DNA from: Deefgea piscis
Lineage (GTDB): Bacteria > Pseudomonadota > Gammaproteobacteria > Burkholderiales > Chitinibacteraceae
Assembly: GCF_013284055.1 (NCBI RefSeq)
Contig: NZ_CP054143.1
Coordinates: forward strand, 1,674,001-1,738,000
Reading direction: 5' to 3'
Length of the DNA stretch: 64,000 bases
Under the pieces are notes generated by a model. That model did no database searches. It had not been told where the DNA came from and saw only the letters and a program-made list of their open reading frames with translations. The position numbers were made by a program, and so were the translations under genes. Shown here one piece after another: positions 9,101 to 16,749 of the stretch; position 1 is the stretch's first letter, and each line of letters opens with the position of its first letter.

Positions 9101-11566
9101 TAGTAGCGCAGGGTTAATGGTGAGTGGCTTATCTTCTGGCGTGGTTAAAGCGTCATCCGCTGCGCCGGTACTGTTGTCGTTATTGGGCAAAGGATCATCG
9201 TTTTCTGGGATCACGTTAATCGTCACTGTCGCAGTAGAAGTGCCTCCATGACCATCGCTGATGGTATAGGAGAAGCTGGCAATACCATTAAAGTCGGCTG
9301 CAGGTGTAAATACAACTTGGCCATTGATGATGCTGACTGCGCCATGACTGGCATTTTGTACGCTCACCAGACTTAATGTATCGCCGTCAAGATCATGATC
9401 GTTGGCTAATAAAATGGCCGGATTAATCGACAGCGCTTCATCTTCATGTGTGCTGAGTGGGTCGCCCTCAAGTCCGGTATGGCGATCATTTTCCGCAATG
9501 GGTGGATCATTTACTGGCGTAACGCCGATATTCACCGTCGCGGTAGCAGTACCGCCGCGGCCATCACTCACGGTATAGGTAAAGCTGGCGGGCCCGTTGT
9601 AATTAGGGTTGGGCGTAAACACTACATTGCCATTAACTAATGCCACTGTGCCATTCACGGCATTTTGCACGCTAATAATTGTCAGTGTATCGCCATCGGG
9701 GTCGCTGTCATTGGCGAGTAGTAACGCAGGGTTAATGGTGAGTGGCTTATCTTCCGGCGTGGTTAAAGCGTCATCCGCTGCGCCGGTGCTATTGTCGTTA
9801 TTGGCTTTTGGTGGGTCATTGACGGGGGTGACTCCGATATTCACTGTGGCTGTAGCTGTACCGCCGCGGCCATCACTCACGGTATAGGTAAAGCTGGCGG
9901 GCCCGTTGTAATTAGGGTTGGGCGTAAACACTACATTGCCATTAACTAATGCTACTGTGCCATTCACGGCATTTTGCACGCTAATAATCGTTAGTGTATC
10001 GCCATCGGGGTCGCTGTCATTGGCGAGCAGTAACGCAGGGTTAATGGTGAGTGGCTTATCTTCCGGCGTGGTTAAAGCATCATCGGCAGCACCGGTGCTA
10101 TTGTCGTTATTGGCTTTTGGTGCGTCGTTGACGGGGGTAACGCCGATATTCACTGTGGCTGTAGCAGTACCGCCGCGGCCATCGCTCACGGTATAGGTAA
10201 AGCTGGCGGGCCCGTTGTAATTAGGGTTGGGCGTAAACACTACATTGCCATTAACTAGTGCCACCGTGCCATTCACGGCATTTTGCACGCTAATAATCGT
10301 CAGCGTATCGCCATCGGGGTCGCTGTCATTGGCGAGCAGTAACGCAGGGTTAATGGTGAGTGGTTTATCCTCTGGCGTGGTTAAAGCATCATCGGCAGCA
10401 CCGGTGCTATTGTCGTTATTGGCTTTTGGTGCGTCATTGACGGGGGTAACGCCGATATTCACTGTGGCTGTAGCAGTACCGCCGCGGCCATCACTCACGG
10501 TATAGGTAAAGCTGGCGGGCCCGTTGTAATTAGGGTTGGGCGTAAACACTACATTGCCATTAACTAATGCTACTGTGCCATTCACGGCATTTTGCACGCT
10601 AATAATCGTTAGTGTATCGCCATCGGGGTCGCTGTCATTGGCGAGTAGTAACGCAGGGTTAATGGTGAGTGGCTTATCTTCTGGTGTGGTTAAAGCGTCA
10701 TCCGCTGCGCCGGTGCTATTGTCGTTATTGGCTTTTGGTGCGTCATTGACGGGGGTAACGCCGATATTCACTGTGGCTGTAGCAGTACCGCCGCGGCCAT
10801 CGCTCACGGTATAAGTAAAGCTAGCGGGCCCGTTGTAATTAGGGTTGGGCGTAAACACTACATTGCCATTAACTAATGCCACCGTGCCATTCACGGCATT
10901 TTGCACGCTAATAATCGTCAGCGTATCGCCATCGGGGTCGATGTCATTTTGCAATAGGCGGCTGCTTGGAATTTGTAAAACGCTGTCTTCTGGAACAGTT
11001 AATCCATCATCAGCCGCATTTGAACCATTAAGGCTTTGGCTCGTATCATCTCGCGCCTGCGGAGCTCGATTGCCAATAATGGGGTCAACATAAGTATTTT
11101 TTCCATCAAGCAGAATGCCCTCAGTAGGAAATCCAGTTGGAATCGTCACGCGAGAGTTCGGCCCTTCAATAACCACAAAGCTATGCCCTGCATTTTCACC
11201 CCCTGCGCCGCCGGCAGCAGTGGCTGCTGCGACTTGAGTAGGATCAGCGCCTTGCTCGATTAAGGCTTGAATTTTGGCAGCATCATTGGCTGCGTTGATT
11301 GCGGGCTGATACAAGCTAGCGAGTAATTCGCTGGTAATGCTTAATGAATCTGAATGCCCAAGACTAATTGCGTTGGCTCCATCAATCATCAGTGCGACTG
11401 CACCAGTAGCTCCCGTTTGAATGGTATCTCCGATATTGACCTTATCACCAACTTGCAGTGTATGGGTTTGTCCGGCGGCGGTGAGCACTTTGACATCGCC
11501 GATCACCTGCGTCACGGTGCCTTTGCTGGCAATGGTCTGAGTCGAGATATTTGCTTGCTTGGCCAT
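6152..11566 (-). CDS. Large repetitive RTX adhesin with retention module (LapA/BapA-like)
   Basis: This 1804-residue protein starts with a retention module (about 1-125) that ends in TAAG at residues 116-119, the canonical LapG cleavage site. Eleven tandem cadherin/Ig-like repeats of 103 residues follow (about 171-1308). After a 300-residue unique region comes a block of Gly/Asp-rich RTX nonapeptides (about 1635-1690), and the protein ends with a type I secretion C-terminal target domain. Such proteins stay plugged in the TolC channel by the N-terminus and mediate attachment and biofilm formation. The retention module, the neighbouring lapB/lapC genes and the lapG-lapD pair all agree. At about 1800 residues it is much shorter than Pseudomonas LapA. 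The gene is convergent to lapC and divergent from the LuxR gene. Confidence 0.93.
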   Translation of the reverse strand: MAKQANISTQTIASKGTVTQVIGDVKVLTAAGQTHTLQVGDKVNIGDTIQTGATGAVALMIDGANAISLGHSDSLSITSELLASLYQPAINAANDAAKIQALIEQGADPTQVAAATAAGGAGGENAGHSFVVIEGPNSRVTIPTGFPTEGILLDGKNTYVDPIIGNRAPQARDDTSQSLNGSNAADDGLTVPEDSVLQIPSSRLLQNDIDPDGDTLTIISVQNAVNGTVALVNGNVVFTPNPNYNGPASFTYTVSDGRGGTATATVNIGVTPVNDAPKANNDNSTGAADDALTTPEDKPLTINPALLLANDSDPDGDTLTIISVQNAVNGTVALVNGNVVFTPNPNYNGPASFTYTVSDGRGGTATATVNIGVTPVNDAPKANNDNSTGAADDALTTPEDKPLTINPALLLANDSDPDGDTLTIISVQNAVNGTVALVNGNVVFTPNPNYNGPASFTYTVSDGRGGTATATVNIGVTPVNDAPKANNDNSTGAADDALTTPEDKPLTINPALLLANDSDPDGDTLTIISVQNAVNGTVALVNGNVVFTPNPNYNGPASFTYTVSDGRGGTATATVNIGVTPVNDPPKANNDNSTGAADDALTTPEDKPLTINPALLLANDSDPDGDTLTIISVQNAVNGTVALVNGNVVFTPNPNYNGPASFTYTVSDGRGGTATATVNIGVTPVNDPPIAENDRHTGLEGDPLSTHEDEALSINPAILLANDHDLDGDTLSLVSVQNASHGAVSIINGQVVFTPAADFNGIASFSYTISDGHGGTSTATVTINVIPENDDPLPNNDNSTGAADDALTTPEDKPLTINPALLLANDSDIDGDTLTILSVQNAINGSVALINGNVIFTPNPNYNGPASFTYTVSDGFGGTATATVNIGVTPVNDAPKANNDNSTGAAGDALTTPEDKPLTINPALLLANDSDPDGDTLTIISVQNAMHGTVAIVDGKVVFTPAADYHGPASFTYTVSDGHGGTATATVNIGVTPVNDAPKANNDNSTGATGDALTTPEDKPLTINPALLLANDSDPDGDTLTIISVQNAEHGTVAIVDGKVVFTPAADYHGPASFTYTVSDGHGGTATATVNIGVTPVNDPPIAENDRHTGLEGDPLSTHEDEALSINPAILLANDHDLDGDTLSLVSVQNASHGAVSIINGQVIFTPAADFNGIASFSYTISDGHGGTSTATVTINVIPENDDPLPNNDNSTGAADDALTTPEDKPLTINPALLLANDSDIDGDILTITSVQNAEHGTVAMVDGKIVFTPAADYHGPASFTYTVSDGFGGTATATVNIGVTPVNDAPVIFDTHNWMSSNPTQAPAASAPYYALLVDIPSDVDSTDNLTVTAANVPTGVYYFNGSTSIAVSAGMTLYDAASNINLLDNLFYKPTAPINDIQNLALTLNVSDDGGIHQWTQSVFMHEVFQTATPGPQGAISSGKAPLTSGHNAEASSVLSAGFVKSINADPGAGQLILKTNFQSWNHKVSNPVVDGGFQINSGDRNGNALEAQVNIYIFVDGIKFQAVSTADANPNTWTYDGTPPSGSGLMKTTIDFDAVVNTSNPSQSLASYLQGHPSSIGETWTIQYDDTQGGNEQARYVSFEYQVFDPGNPAIAVNGSELADQIYGTSGNENILYGNGGDDEIFGQAGNDNLNGGAGNDTLTGGRGNDILNGGVGHDILNGGNGSDLFVLGNLAANSDTIQDFKVAAPDNNNTSNSGDILDITDLLSGASAAAGVFVAGNAVAAGAFLQFESDGLGNTKVWFDADGSGVGNPAVQVATLMGVAVDPSTLLNTLLNNGEIQTHH
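6500..6664 (-). repeat. RTX calcium-binding nonapeptide block
   Basis: About six GGxGxDxx-type motifs (for example GGAGNDTLT and GGRGNDILN) lie near the 3' end of the adhesin gene. In RTX proteins they fold on calcium outside the cell and support export by the type I system. Confidence 0.88.
7643..11056 (-). repeat. Eleven tandem 309-bp (103-residue) adhesin repeats
   Basis: The first unit is longer (108 residues) and divergent; the other ten keep exactly 103 residues. Units 2-5 (about 9497-10732) are almost identical at the DNA level. Units 6-7 and 10-11 form a second-order duplication: the distinct ENDRHTGLEGDPLSTHED type is present twice, 1236 bp (four units) apart, with nearly the same DNA sequence. 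This points to recent unequal exchange inside the gene. Confidence 0.95.
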
Positions 11567-11850
11567 GATGAGATTCTCGCTATAGGTAATGCGGTCTAGT
11601 TGCTTTCATTGGTATTTCACAAGGCTTAGACCTAAACTATTGAAGAGGCTTAAAGTCGATCAATGCTACGCAGTGCTTAATTTCGATGACAAAAAGCGAC
11701 CGCCGCTTTGATGCTACTTAACGATGCAAACGAGTTTTTGCGTCACCGCTTACACATGATCTTGATTCTATGGCCTTGTTGTCGTGATCGAATCGTCCTC
11801 AGGTACTAGGGTTAAACCCGTACTCTTGCCAATACTAAGCTGGATGAATC
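11567..11850. promoter_or_regulatory. Divergent promoter region between adhesin and luxR, with a dyad
   Basis: These 284 bases hold the 5' regions of both genes. I could not assign a clear -10/-35 pair. About 28 bases before the luxR ATG lies a dyad (11804-11822): GGGTT and AACCC around one A, flanked by TAC and GTA. A closely related sequence lies before the chitinase gene. Since the LuxR gene is next to it, it may be its own operator; this is inference. Confidence 0.45.
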
Positions 11851-12480
11851 ATGTCTGAGACACATTGTGTCATTTCTAAACATGCGGAATTTCATGCGCT
11901 TTGGGCGCAGGTTTTGGCTGACAAAGGGCCGCTAACTCAGTGCACCGAGATGACGCCATTGGCAGCTTTAATACTAAATCCACCACGTTCTTGTGTTTTG
12001 GATATGCGAATTTTTTTGACGATGCCTGAACCTTTGCAGTTGATGCATCTGGCTAAAGCGACGAGTTTGTTGTTGGCATTTAGTGAACTATCAGTCGATG
12101 CTGAGCTTGCATGGTTGGCTATCGGTGTGAAGGCTTGCTGCACGCCTGATTTGCCGCTGGCACGCTTACAGGTGATTGTGGATGTAACTTCGCGCGATGG
12201 GATTTGGGTTTCAACTGCCGCACTGCCATTTTTACTAAAAGGTCTGCAGCATTACACCGCTTCACATTCTGTGCACGATACGAATAAAAATTTAAAGCAA
12301 CTCACTCCTCAAGAACGAAAAATTGCCAATTTAGTGGCGCAAGGCCAGTCAAATAAATTAATTGCTCGTGAATTAAATATTTCAGATCGCACAGTAAAAA
12401 CACATTTAAGTACGATATTTTCAAAATTAAATATTTCTGACCGAGTACATTTAGCTTTATTTATGAATCGTCAGTTTTAA
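11851..12480 (+). CDS. LuxR-family transcriptional regulator with degenerate receiver-like domain
   Basis: The C-terminal 65 residues form a GerE/LuxR helix-turn-helix (LTPQERKIANLVAQGQSNK, then the recognition helix with ISDRTVKTHLS). The N-terminal 130 residues look like a receiver in outline (Asp at about 51 after a hydrophobic strand, and GIWVSTAALP near the end), but the usual acidic pocket and Lys are not evident. It could therefore be a CsgD- or VpsT-like regulator that does not rely on phosphorylation; that is inference. It is 38 bp upstream of lapG and on the same strand, so it is likely co-transcribed with lapG and lapD. It may control the divergent adhesin gene. Confidence 0.85.
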   Translation: MSETHCVISKHAEFHALWAQVLADKGPLTQCTEMTPLAALILNPPRSCVLDMRIFLTMPEPLQLMHLAKATSLLLAFSELSVDAELAWLAIGVKACCTPDLPLARLQVIVDVTSRDGIWVSTAALPFLLKGLQHYTASHSVHDTNKNLKQLTPQERKIANLVAQGQSNKLIARELNISDRTVKTHLSTIFSKLNISDRVHLALFMNRQF

Positions 12481-12518
12481 TGGGTGGTCCGTAGGTATGA
12501 ATCTAATAGGTGTTTTGT

Positions 12519-13226
12519 GTGTGGCAATTCAATAAATCATTTCGATATTTTACTTGGCGGCAATGCTTGCTTGTTGTGGCTTTGCTATTGCCGCAAATCA
12601 TTTTATTGTCAGATAGCCAAGGCGGTGATTCGTATCGATTAAGCCCACAAATGTTAGATAAAGTCGATAAAAAATATGGTGCAGCAAGTAAGCAAAGGCT
12701 AGAAGCTTGGCAAGAATTATTGGCGAGTGACAAAAAAACGGATGATTTAAAAAAAATAAAATTAGTGAATGATTTTTTTAATCAACAAATTATGTTTGTG
12801 AGTGATGCCCAGAATTGGGGGGTAGAAGATTATTGGGCAACACCGATAGAAATGTTAGCTAAAGGGCGAGGAGATTGTGAAGACTTTGCGATTGCGAAGT
12901 ATTTTTCTTTGTTGGCTTTGGGGGTGGCAGAAAATAAACTAAGAATTACCTATGTGCAAGCCAGTGGTTTTGGGCCAAGTAATTTAGCGCATATGGTTTT
13001 AACCTATTATCCCACACCAGCAGAAATCCCATTAGTTTTAGATAATTTAATTCCTGAAATTCGCCAGGCCGCTTTACGTCCGGATTTGACGCCAATTTAT
13101 AGCTTTAATGGTCAAGGCTTGTGGTTAGCTAAAGATCGGAGTAGTGGCAACGCCAAGGCGAGAAAAAATAATATTGGTTTCTGGTCGCAATTAATGTCGC
13201 GTCGTGGTCACGAACTGGATGATTAA
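12519..13226 (+). CDS. lapG: LapG-type periplasmic cysteine protease (transglutaminase-like)
   Basis: LapG is the periplasmic protease that releases LapA-type adhesins by cutting at a di-alanine site in the N-terminus. The protein (235 residues) has an N-terminal hydrophobic segment that can serve as export signal, then the transglutaminase-like fold with the catalytic triad visible as Cys120 (GDCEDFA), His158 (LAHMVL) and Asp175 (VLDNL). GTG 12519 was chosen because AATAGG lies 8 nt upstream; an in-frame GTG at 12510 would add three residues. Its target is very likely the TAAG site of the adhesin at 6152-11566. It is followed 29 bp later by lapD, which would sequester it when c-di-GMP is high. 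Confidence 0.92.
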   Translation: MWQFNKSFRYFTWRQCLLVVALLLPQIILLSDSQGGDSYRLSPQMLDKVDKKYGAASKQRLEAWQELLASDKKTDDLKKIKLVNDFFNQQIMFVSDAQNWGVEDYWATPIEMLAKGRGDCEDFAIAKYFSLLALGVAENKLRITYVQASGFGPSNLAHMVLTYYPTPAEIPLVLDNLIPEIRQAALRPDLTPIYSFNGQGLWLAKDRSSGNAKARKNNIGFWSQLMSRRGHELDD

Positions 13227-13255
13227 AATGATTTTACAGTTTTAAGGAGAACGTG

Positions 13256-15214
13256 ATGACACTGTTAAAACAGTTGATTCTAATGATTGTATTATTATTT
13301 AGTGTTTTATTTTGTGGCAGTATTTATTTAAGCATACAAAGTTCACGCGCTTTTTTAGCGGAAGAATTAAGCACGATTGCACAAGACACCGCAACCTCAT
13401 TGGGAATGCAATTATCACCGTTGGTTTTAGATCCACAGCAGCGGGTTATCGTACAAAGTATGCTCGATGCGGTGTTTGATAGTGGCTATTACCGCAAAAT
13501 TCAAATTGTCGATGTCAATGGCATTGTGATTTTAGAAAGAATTGCACCTTTGCATGTTAATCAGGTGCCCGATTGGTTTGTGCGATTATTTCCAATTGAA
13601 ACGCCAAGCGGAGAATCACTTCTGAGTCATGGCTGGCAGCAAGCTGGCTCAATTCGGATTGCAGCTAATCCGGGGATTGCCTATGCCTCATTGTGGGGCA
13701 GTAGTGTGAATGCTTTTTATTGGTTTTTGGCGGCATTTATAATTACATTACTCGTCGCGATTAGCCTGTTACACGTGGTTTTACGTCCATTACGCGCGGT
13801 TGAAATGCAAGCCATGGCGATTTGTAATCGGGAATATCCAGCGCCAAGCCAATTACCGTGGACTTTAGATTTACGCCGAGTAGTGCAAGCCATGAATCAA
13901 ATGACACAAAAGCTCAAAGAAATGTTTGTCGAGCAAATGGCCAGCATTGATCGATTACGGCAAGATGCCTATCTTGATCGGCTAACGGGTTTACCCAATC
14001 GGCGTTATTTTGATTTGCATTTTCAGCAAATTTTAGCTGCTGACGAAGCCTTGGCTTATCGTGCTTTATTGTTTTTAGAGGTGAGCCACTTAAATGCACT
14101 TAACGAGCAGCAAGGCTTTCAGACGGTTGATGCATTATTGATTGCCGTGGCCAACATTTTAAAAACCCATTTAGCCAATAACGCTGAAGACTCATTTATT
14201 GCGCGCATGAGTGGCAATACATTTGCTTGTTTGATTGCCGATGCTGAATCAGAGCAAGTGGCGCAGATTGCGACGGATTTGATGCAGCAACTGAGTACGC
14301 TCAACGAACAGGGCATGACGCCGTATGCGCAAATTGGCCATATTGGCGTGGTGATGTATCACTCGCAAACCGGTAGTGAATGGCTGTCTGAAGTTGATTT
14401 GGCGCTACGTACCGCCCAAGCCGCGGGGAACAATACTTTTTATCTGGATGACGGTCATGATAAAAATTCCTTGGCAACGCGTAGTGCCACGCAATGGCGT
14501 GATTTGTTGCAAACGGCGTTAAGCCAGCAAAATATCGAGCTCGATACTCAGCGGGTTAAAGCGCTCGATGGACAGAGTTTGCACCATGAGGTATTTGCGC
14601 GAATTCGTGATGCCGATGGTAAGTTGATCCCTGCCGCTTTATTTATACCGATGGCCAAGCGGCATGGTTTATTGCCGCAGTTTGATCGTTTAGTCATTGA
14701 TCGCTGTTTAACGCAACTGGCCGCGGCACCGCCACAAACTCGGTTGGCGATTAATTTATTTGGTATTTCTATCGCCGATCCTGAATTTATGGCTTGGCTT
14801 GACGATCGATTGAACGCCGCACCGCATTTGGCGCAGCGGCTGAGTTTTGAATTGGCAGAGCATGAAGTAATGAATCAATTGGCCGATGTGGCTGATTTTA
14901 TCGCCAAAATGGCGCCGTTGCAGGTGCAAGTAGGCTTAGATAATGTCGGCCGTGGCCTGAGTTCATTGGCGTATTTAAGCCGGCTAAAAGTAAACTATCT
15001 CAAAGTGGATGGCGCGTTTAGTCAGCAAATTGATCACAACCGCGATCACCAATTTTATATGGACGCGATGATTAAAATTGCCCATGGTTTGGATTTTTTG
15101 GTGATTGCCAAATCAGTTGAAACGGCAGCCGAGCAGGCAACGTTAGCGGCGATACGAATCGATGGTATCCAAGGCTTTGCCGTCGAAGAAATCATGAGGT
15201 GGGAGGTTAACTGA
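13256..15214 (+). CDS. lapD: LapD c-di-GMP receptor with degenerate GGDEF and EAL domains
   Basis: The order of parts is membrane helix 1 (about 4-26), periplasmic output domain (27-151), membrane helix 2 (152-175), HAMP (176-229), a GGDEF-like domain and an EAL-like domain to the end. The GGDEF site reads MSGNTF and the EAL site reads HEVFAR, so both enzymes are expected to be inactive and the protein to act as receptor. A Gly-Trp pair in the periplasmic domain (about 126-127, in SHGWQQ) corresponds to the LapD loop that docks into LapG. AAGGAG lies 6 nt before ATG 13256, which decides against GTG 13253. It completes the luxR-lapG-lapD unit. Confidence 0.92.
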   Translation: MTLLKQLILMIVLLFSVLFCGSIYLSIQSSRAFLAEELSTIAQDTATSLGMQLSPLVLDPQQRVIVQSMLDAVFDSGYYRKIQIVDVNGIVILERIAPLHVNQVPDWFVRLFPIETPSGESLLSHGWQQAGSIRIAANPGIAYASLWGSSVNAFYWFLAAFIITLLVAISLLHVVLRPLRAVEMQAMAICNREYPAPSQLPWTLDLRRVVQAMNQMTQKLKEMFVEQMASIDRLRQDAYLDRLTGLPNRRYFDLHFQQILAADEALAYRALLFLEVSHLNALNEQQGFQTVDALLIAVANILKTHLANNAEDSFIARMSGNTFACLIADAESEQVAQIATDLMQQLSTLNEQGMTPYAQIGHIGVVMYHSQTGSEWLSEVDLALRTAQAAGNNTFYLDDGHDKNSLATRSATQWRDLLQTALSQQNIELDTQRVKALDGQSLHHEVFARIRDADGKLIPAALFIPMAKRHGLLPQFDRLVIDRCLTQLAAAPPQTRLAINLFGISIADPEFMAWLDDRLNAAPHLAQRLSFELAEHEVMNQLADVADFIAKMAPLQVQVGLDNVGRGLSSLAYLSRLKVNYLKVDGAFSQQIDHNRDHQFYMDAMIKIAHGLDFLVIAKSVETAAEQATLAAIRIDGIQGFAVEEIMRWEVN

Positions 15215-15309
15215 TAGGGTATCAGTGCCTAGATAATATTTAATAAGCAGTTTGTTGATATACCCGATGAAATAGATCAATGGCAATGATGGAGCCATCG
15301 CCGTTGACC

Positions 15310-15340
15310 GCCCTCAGCCCGGTAGGGTGAGGGCTTGGGT
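15310..15340 (+). terminator. Hairpin between lapD and the convergent TPM gene
   Basis: GCCCTCA (15310-15316) pairs with TGAGGGC (15328-15334), followed by TTGGGTTT. It lies between two convergent genes and could end lapD transcription. A smaller hairpin, CTGATA with TATCAG, is at 15211-15225, directly over the lapD stop codon. Confidence 0.5.
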
Positions 15341-15844
15341 TTAAATCACAATCACTGGCTCATTGCTCAGTTCGTTAGGATTCTCGCTATCGATTGGCAA
15401 AGGAAAGTGCTGCGCTAATAAGTCGCCCAATTGCTTGAGCGTTTGGCTTAAACCGGGCAGCACCTGATTGGCGGCCAGATCGCGCTCTAATTGCTGGCAA
15501 ATGGCTTGCCACTGCGCTGGCGGTACTTTGTTGGCAATGCCACGATCAGCCACTAATTCCAATTGGCGCTCAGCCAGTAACAAATACAACACGATGCCGG
15601 TATTGCCCTCGGTGTCCCAAACGCGTAGATCAGAAAACCAGCTTAGCGCTCGCTCACGCGCGGTGGTGTTTTGCCAAATTAAAGCCATCGGTAAGCGCGC
15701 TTCGATGATTAATCGAATCTCACCCCGATGCCCTTGCTCGGCGCTGGTAATGACTTGGCTTAGTGCCGCTTGGTTCGCAGCATTAAAATATTGCACCGCC
15801 TGATTGGGTTTTAAGTGCAGCCAGAGGCGTTTGAATTTTTGCAT
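15341..15844 (-). CDS. TPM-domain protein (short, without signal peptide)
   Basis: This 167-residue protein matches the TPM (DUF477) fold: helix-rich N-terminus, then a central beta sheet with GNTGIVLYLLLAERQLELVADRGI, which is the conserved core of the family. It has no signal peptide or C-terminal membrane segment, unlike the longer TPM gene upstream. ATG 15844 overlaps the preceding stop codon (TAATG) and has GGAGG 6 nt upstream; the ATG at 15850 has no space for it. The lemA-TPM-TPM arrangement is common in proteobacteria. The role of these proteins is unclear; links to envelope stress or Photosystem II assembly in plants have been reported for the family. Confidence 0.8.
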   Translation of the reverse strand: MQKFKRLWLHLKPNQAVQYFNAANQAALSQVITSAEQGHRGEIRLIIEARLPMALIWQNTTARERALSWFSDLRVWDTEGNTGIVLYLLLAERQLELVADRGIANKVPPAQWQAICQQLERDLAANQVLPGLSQTLKQLGDLLAQHFPLPIDSENPNELSNEPVIVI

Positions 15845-16749
15845 TACCATCCTCCCGAGGCGCCACCGCCTCCAAATCCACCACCACCGCCGCTGAAACC
15901 GCCGCCGCCGCCAAATCCGCCTCCACCACCATAGCCGCCACCGCGATGATTAAAACTGCCGCCGCGTCCACTTTGATGGCTTAAAACTAGGCCGATGAGT
16001 TCGACAAATAAACGACTCGTAACAATACTCAGTGTCAGCGCCATCCCTAGGCCAAGTAGCAAAGCCAGCGCGATTGGTGTGCCGGTGCTGATGGCGGCAA
16101 AGCCACTCACTGCCGCTACACCGCCACGCCCCAACCAGCGACCGCCGATTTGGCTCAAAATAAAGCCAGCAAATAAAATCCCCGCCAATGTAAGCGGCTC
16201 TAAACCGAGGATTTTGAAAGGCGCGGCCGCCGCCGGTGCCGTCGCTGCTGCTGGCGGCAGTGCTTCGCCGTCAATTACAGCGCTAATTTTGGCGACGCCA
16301 GCATCGATACCACCGACAAAATCGCCTTGCCGGAAAGCGGGCAAAATAAATTCACGAATAATCCGGCTACTCACCACATCGGGTAATGCGCCTTCAAGAC
16401 CTCGACCGACTTCGATACGCACTTTTTTATCGTCTTTGGCGACCAACAGCAGCACGCCATCATCCACGCCTTTGCGGCCCAATTGCCATTGATCGACGAC
16501 TTTAATCGCAAATTGCTCAATGCTGTCGTCGCCGGTACTAGGCACAATCAGCACTGCCAATTGGCTACCTTTGCGCTGCTCTAAACTGGCTAACTGCTGA
16601 TCTAAAGTCGCAGTTTGCTGGGCATTGAGCGTCTGCGTTAAATCGGTCACACGGGCATTAAGCTGGGGTATTGCTATGCTGGCAGCAAATAAAAAAGGGC
16701 ATAGCAATATACCTAGTATGCAAAACAATAATTGGCAGCGGCGCTGCAT
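15844..16749 (-). CDS. TPM-domain membrane protein (YgcG-like) with Gly-rich C-terminus
   Basis: This 301-residue protein has a signal peptide (about 1-23), a TPM domain (about 30-155, with LAVLIVPSTGDDSIEQFAI and VLLLVAKDDKKVRIEVGRGL), an Ala-rich linker, two hydrophobic segments (about 183-250) and an extreme Gly-rich tail (GGGFGGGGG type) ending in GGW. The Gly-rich end is typical for YgcG-type proteins. The gene starts at an ATG that overlaps the lemA stop and ends at a TAATG overlap with the next TPM gene, so the three are translationally coupled. Where the TPM domain acts (periplasm) is inferred from the signal peptide. Confidence 0.85.
   Translation of the reverse strand: MQRRCQLLFCILGILLCPFLFAASIAIPQLNARVTDLTQTLNAQQTATLDQQLASLEQRKGSQLAVLIVPSTGDDSIEQFAIKVVDQWQLGRKGVDDGVLLLVAKDDKKVRIEVGRGLEGALPDVVSSRIIREFILPAFRQGDFVGGIDAGVAKISAVIDGEALPPAAATAPAAAAPFKILGLEPLTLAGILFAGFILSQIGGRWLGRGGVAAVSGFAAISTGTPIALALLLGLGMALTLSIVTSRLFVELIGLVLSHQSGRGGSFNHRGGGYGGGGGFGGGGGFSGGGGGFGGGGASGGW

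Noticed and set aside
7643-11056. Regular 309-bp repeats considered as a CRISPR or satellite array.
   Set aside because: The repeats are in frame, encode a 103-residue domain and have no spacer structure.
7601-11263. Series of plus-strand open frames of 80-92 codons opposite the adhesin gene.
   Set aside because: They repeat every 309 bp because they mirror the adhesin repeats; no ribosome-binding sites or own codon pattern.
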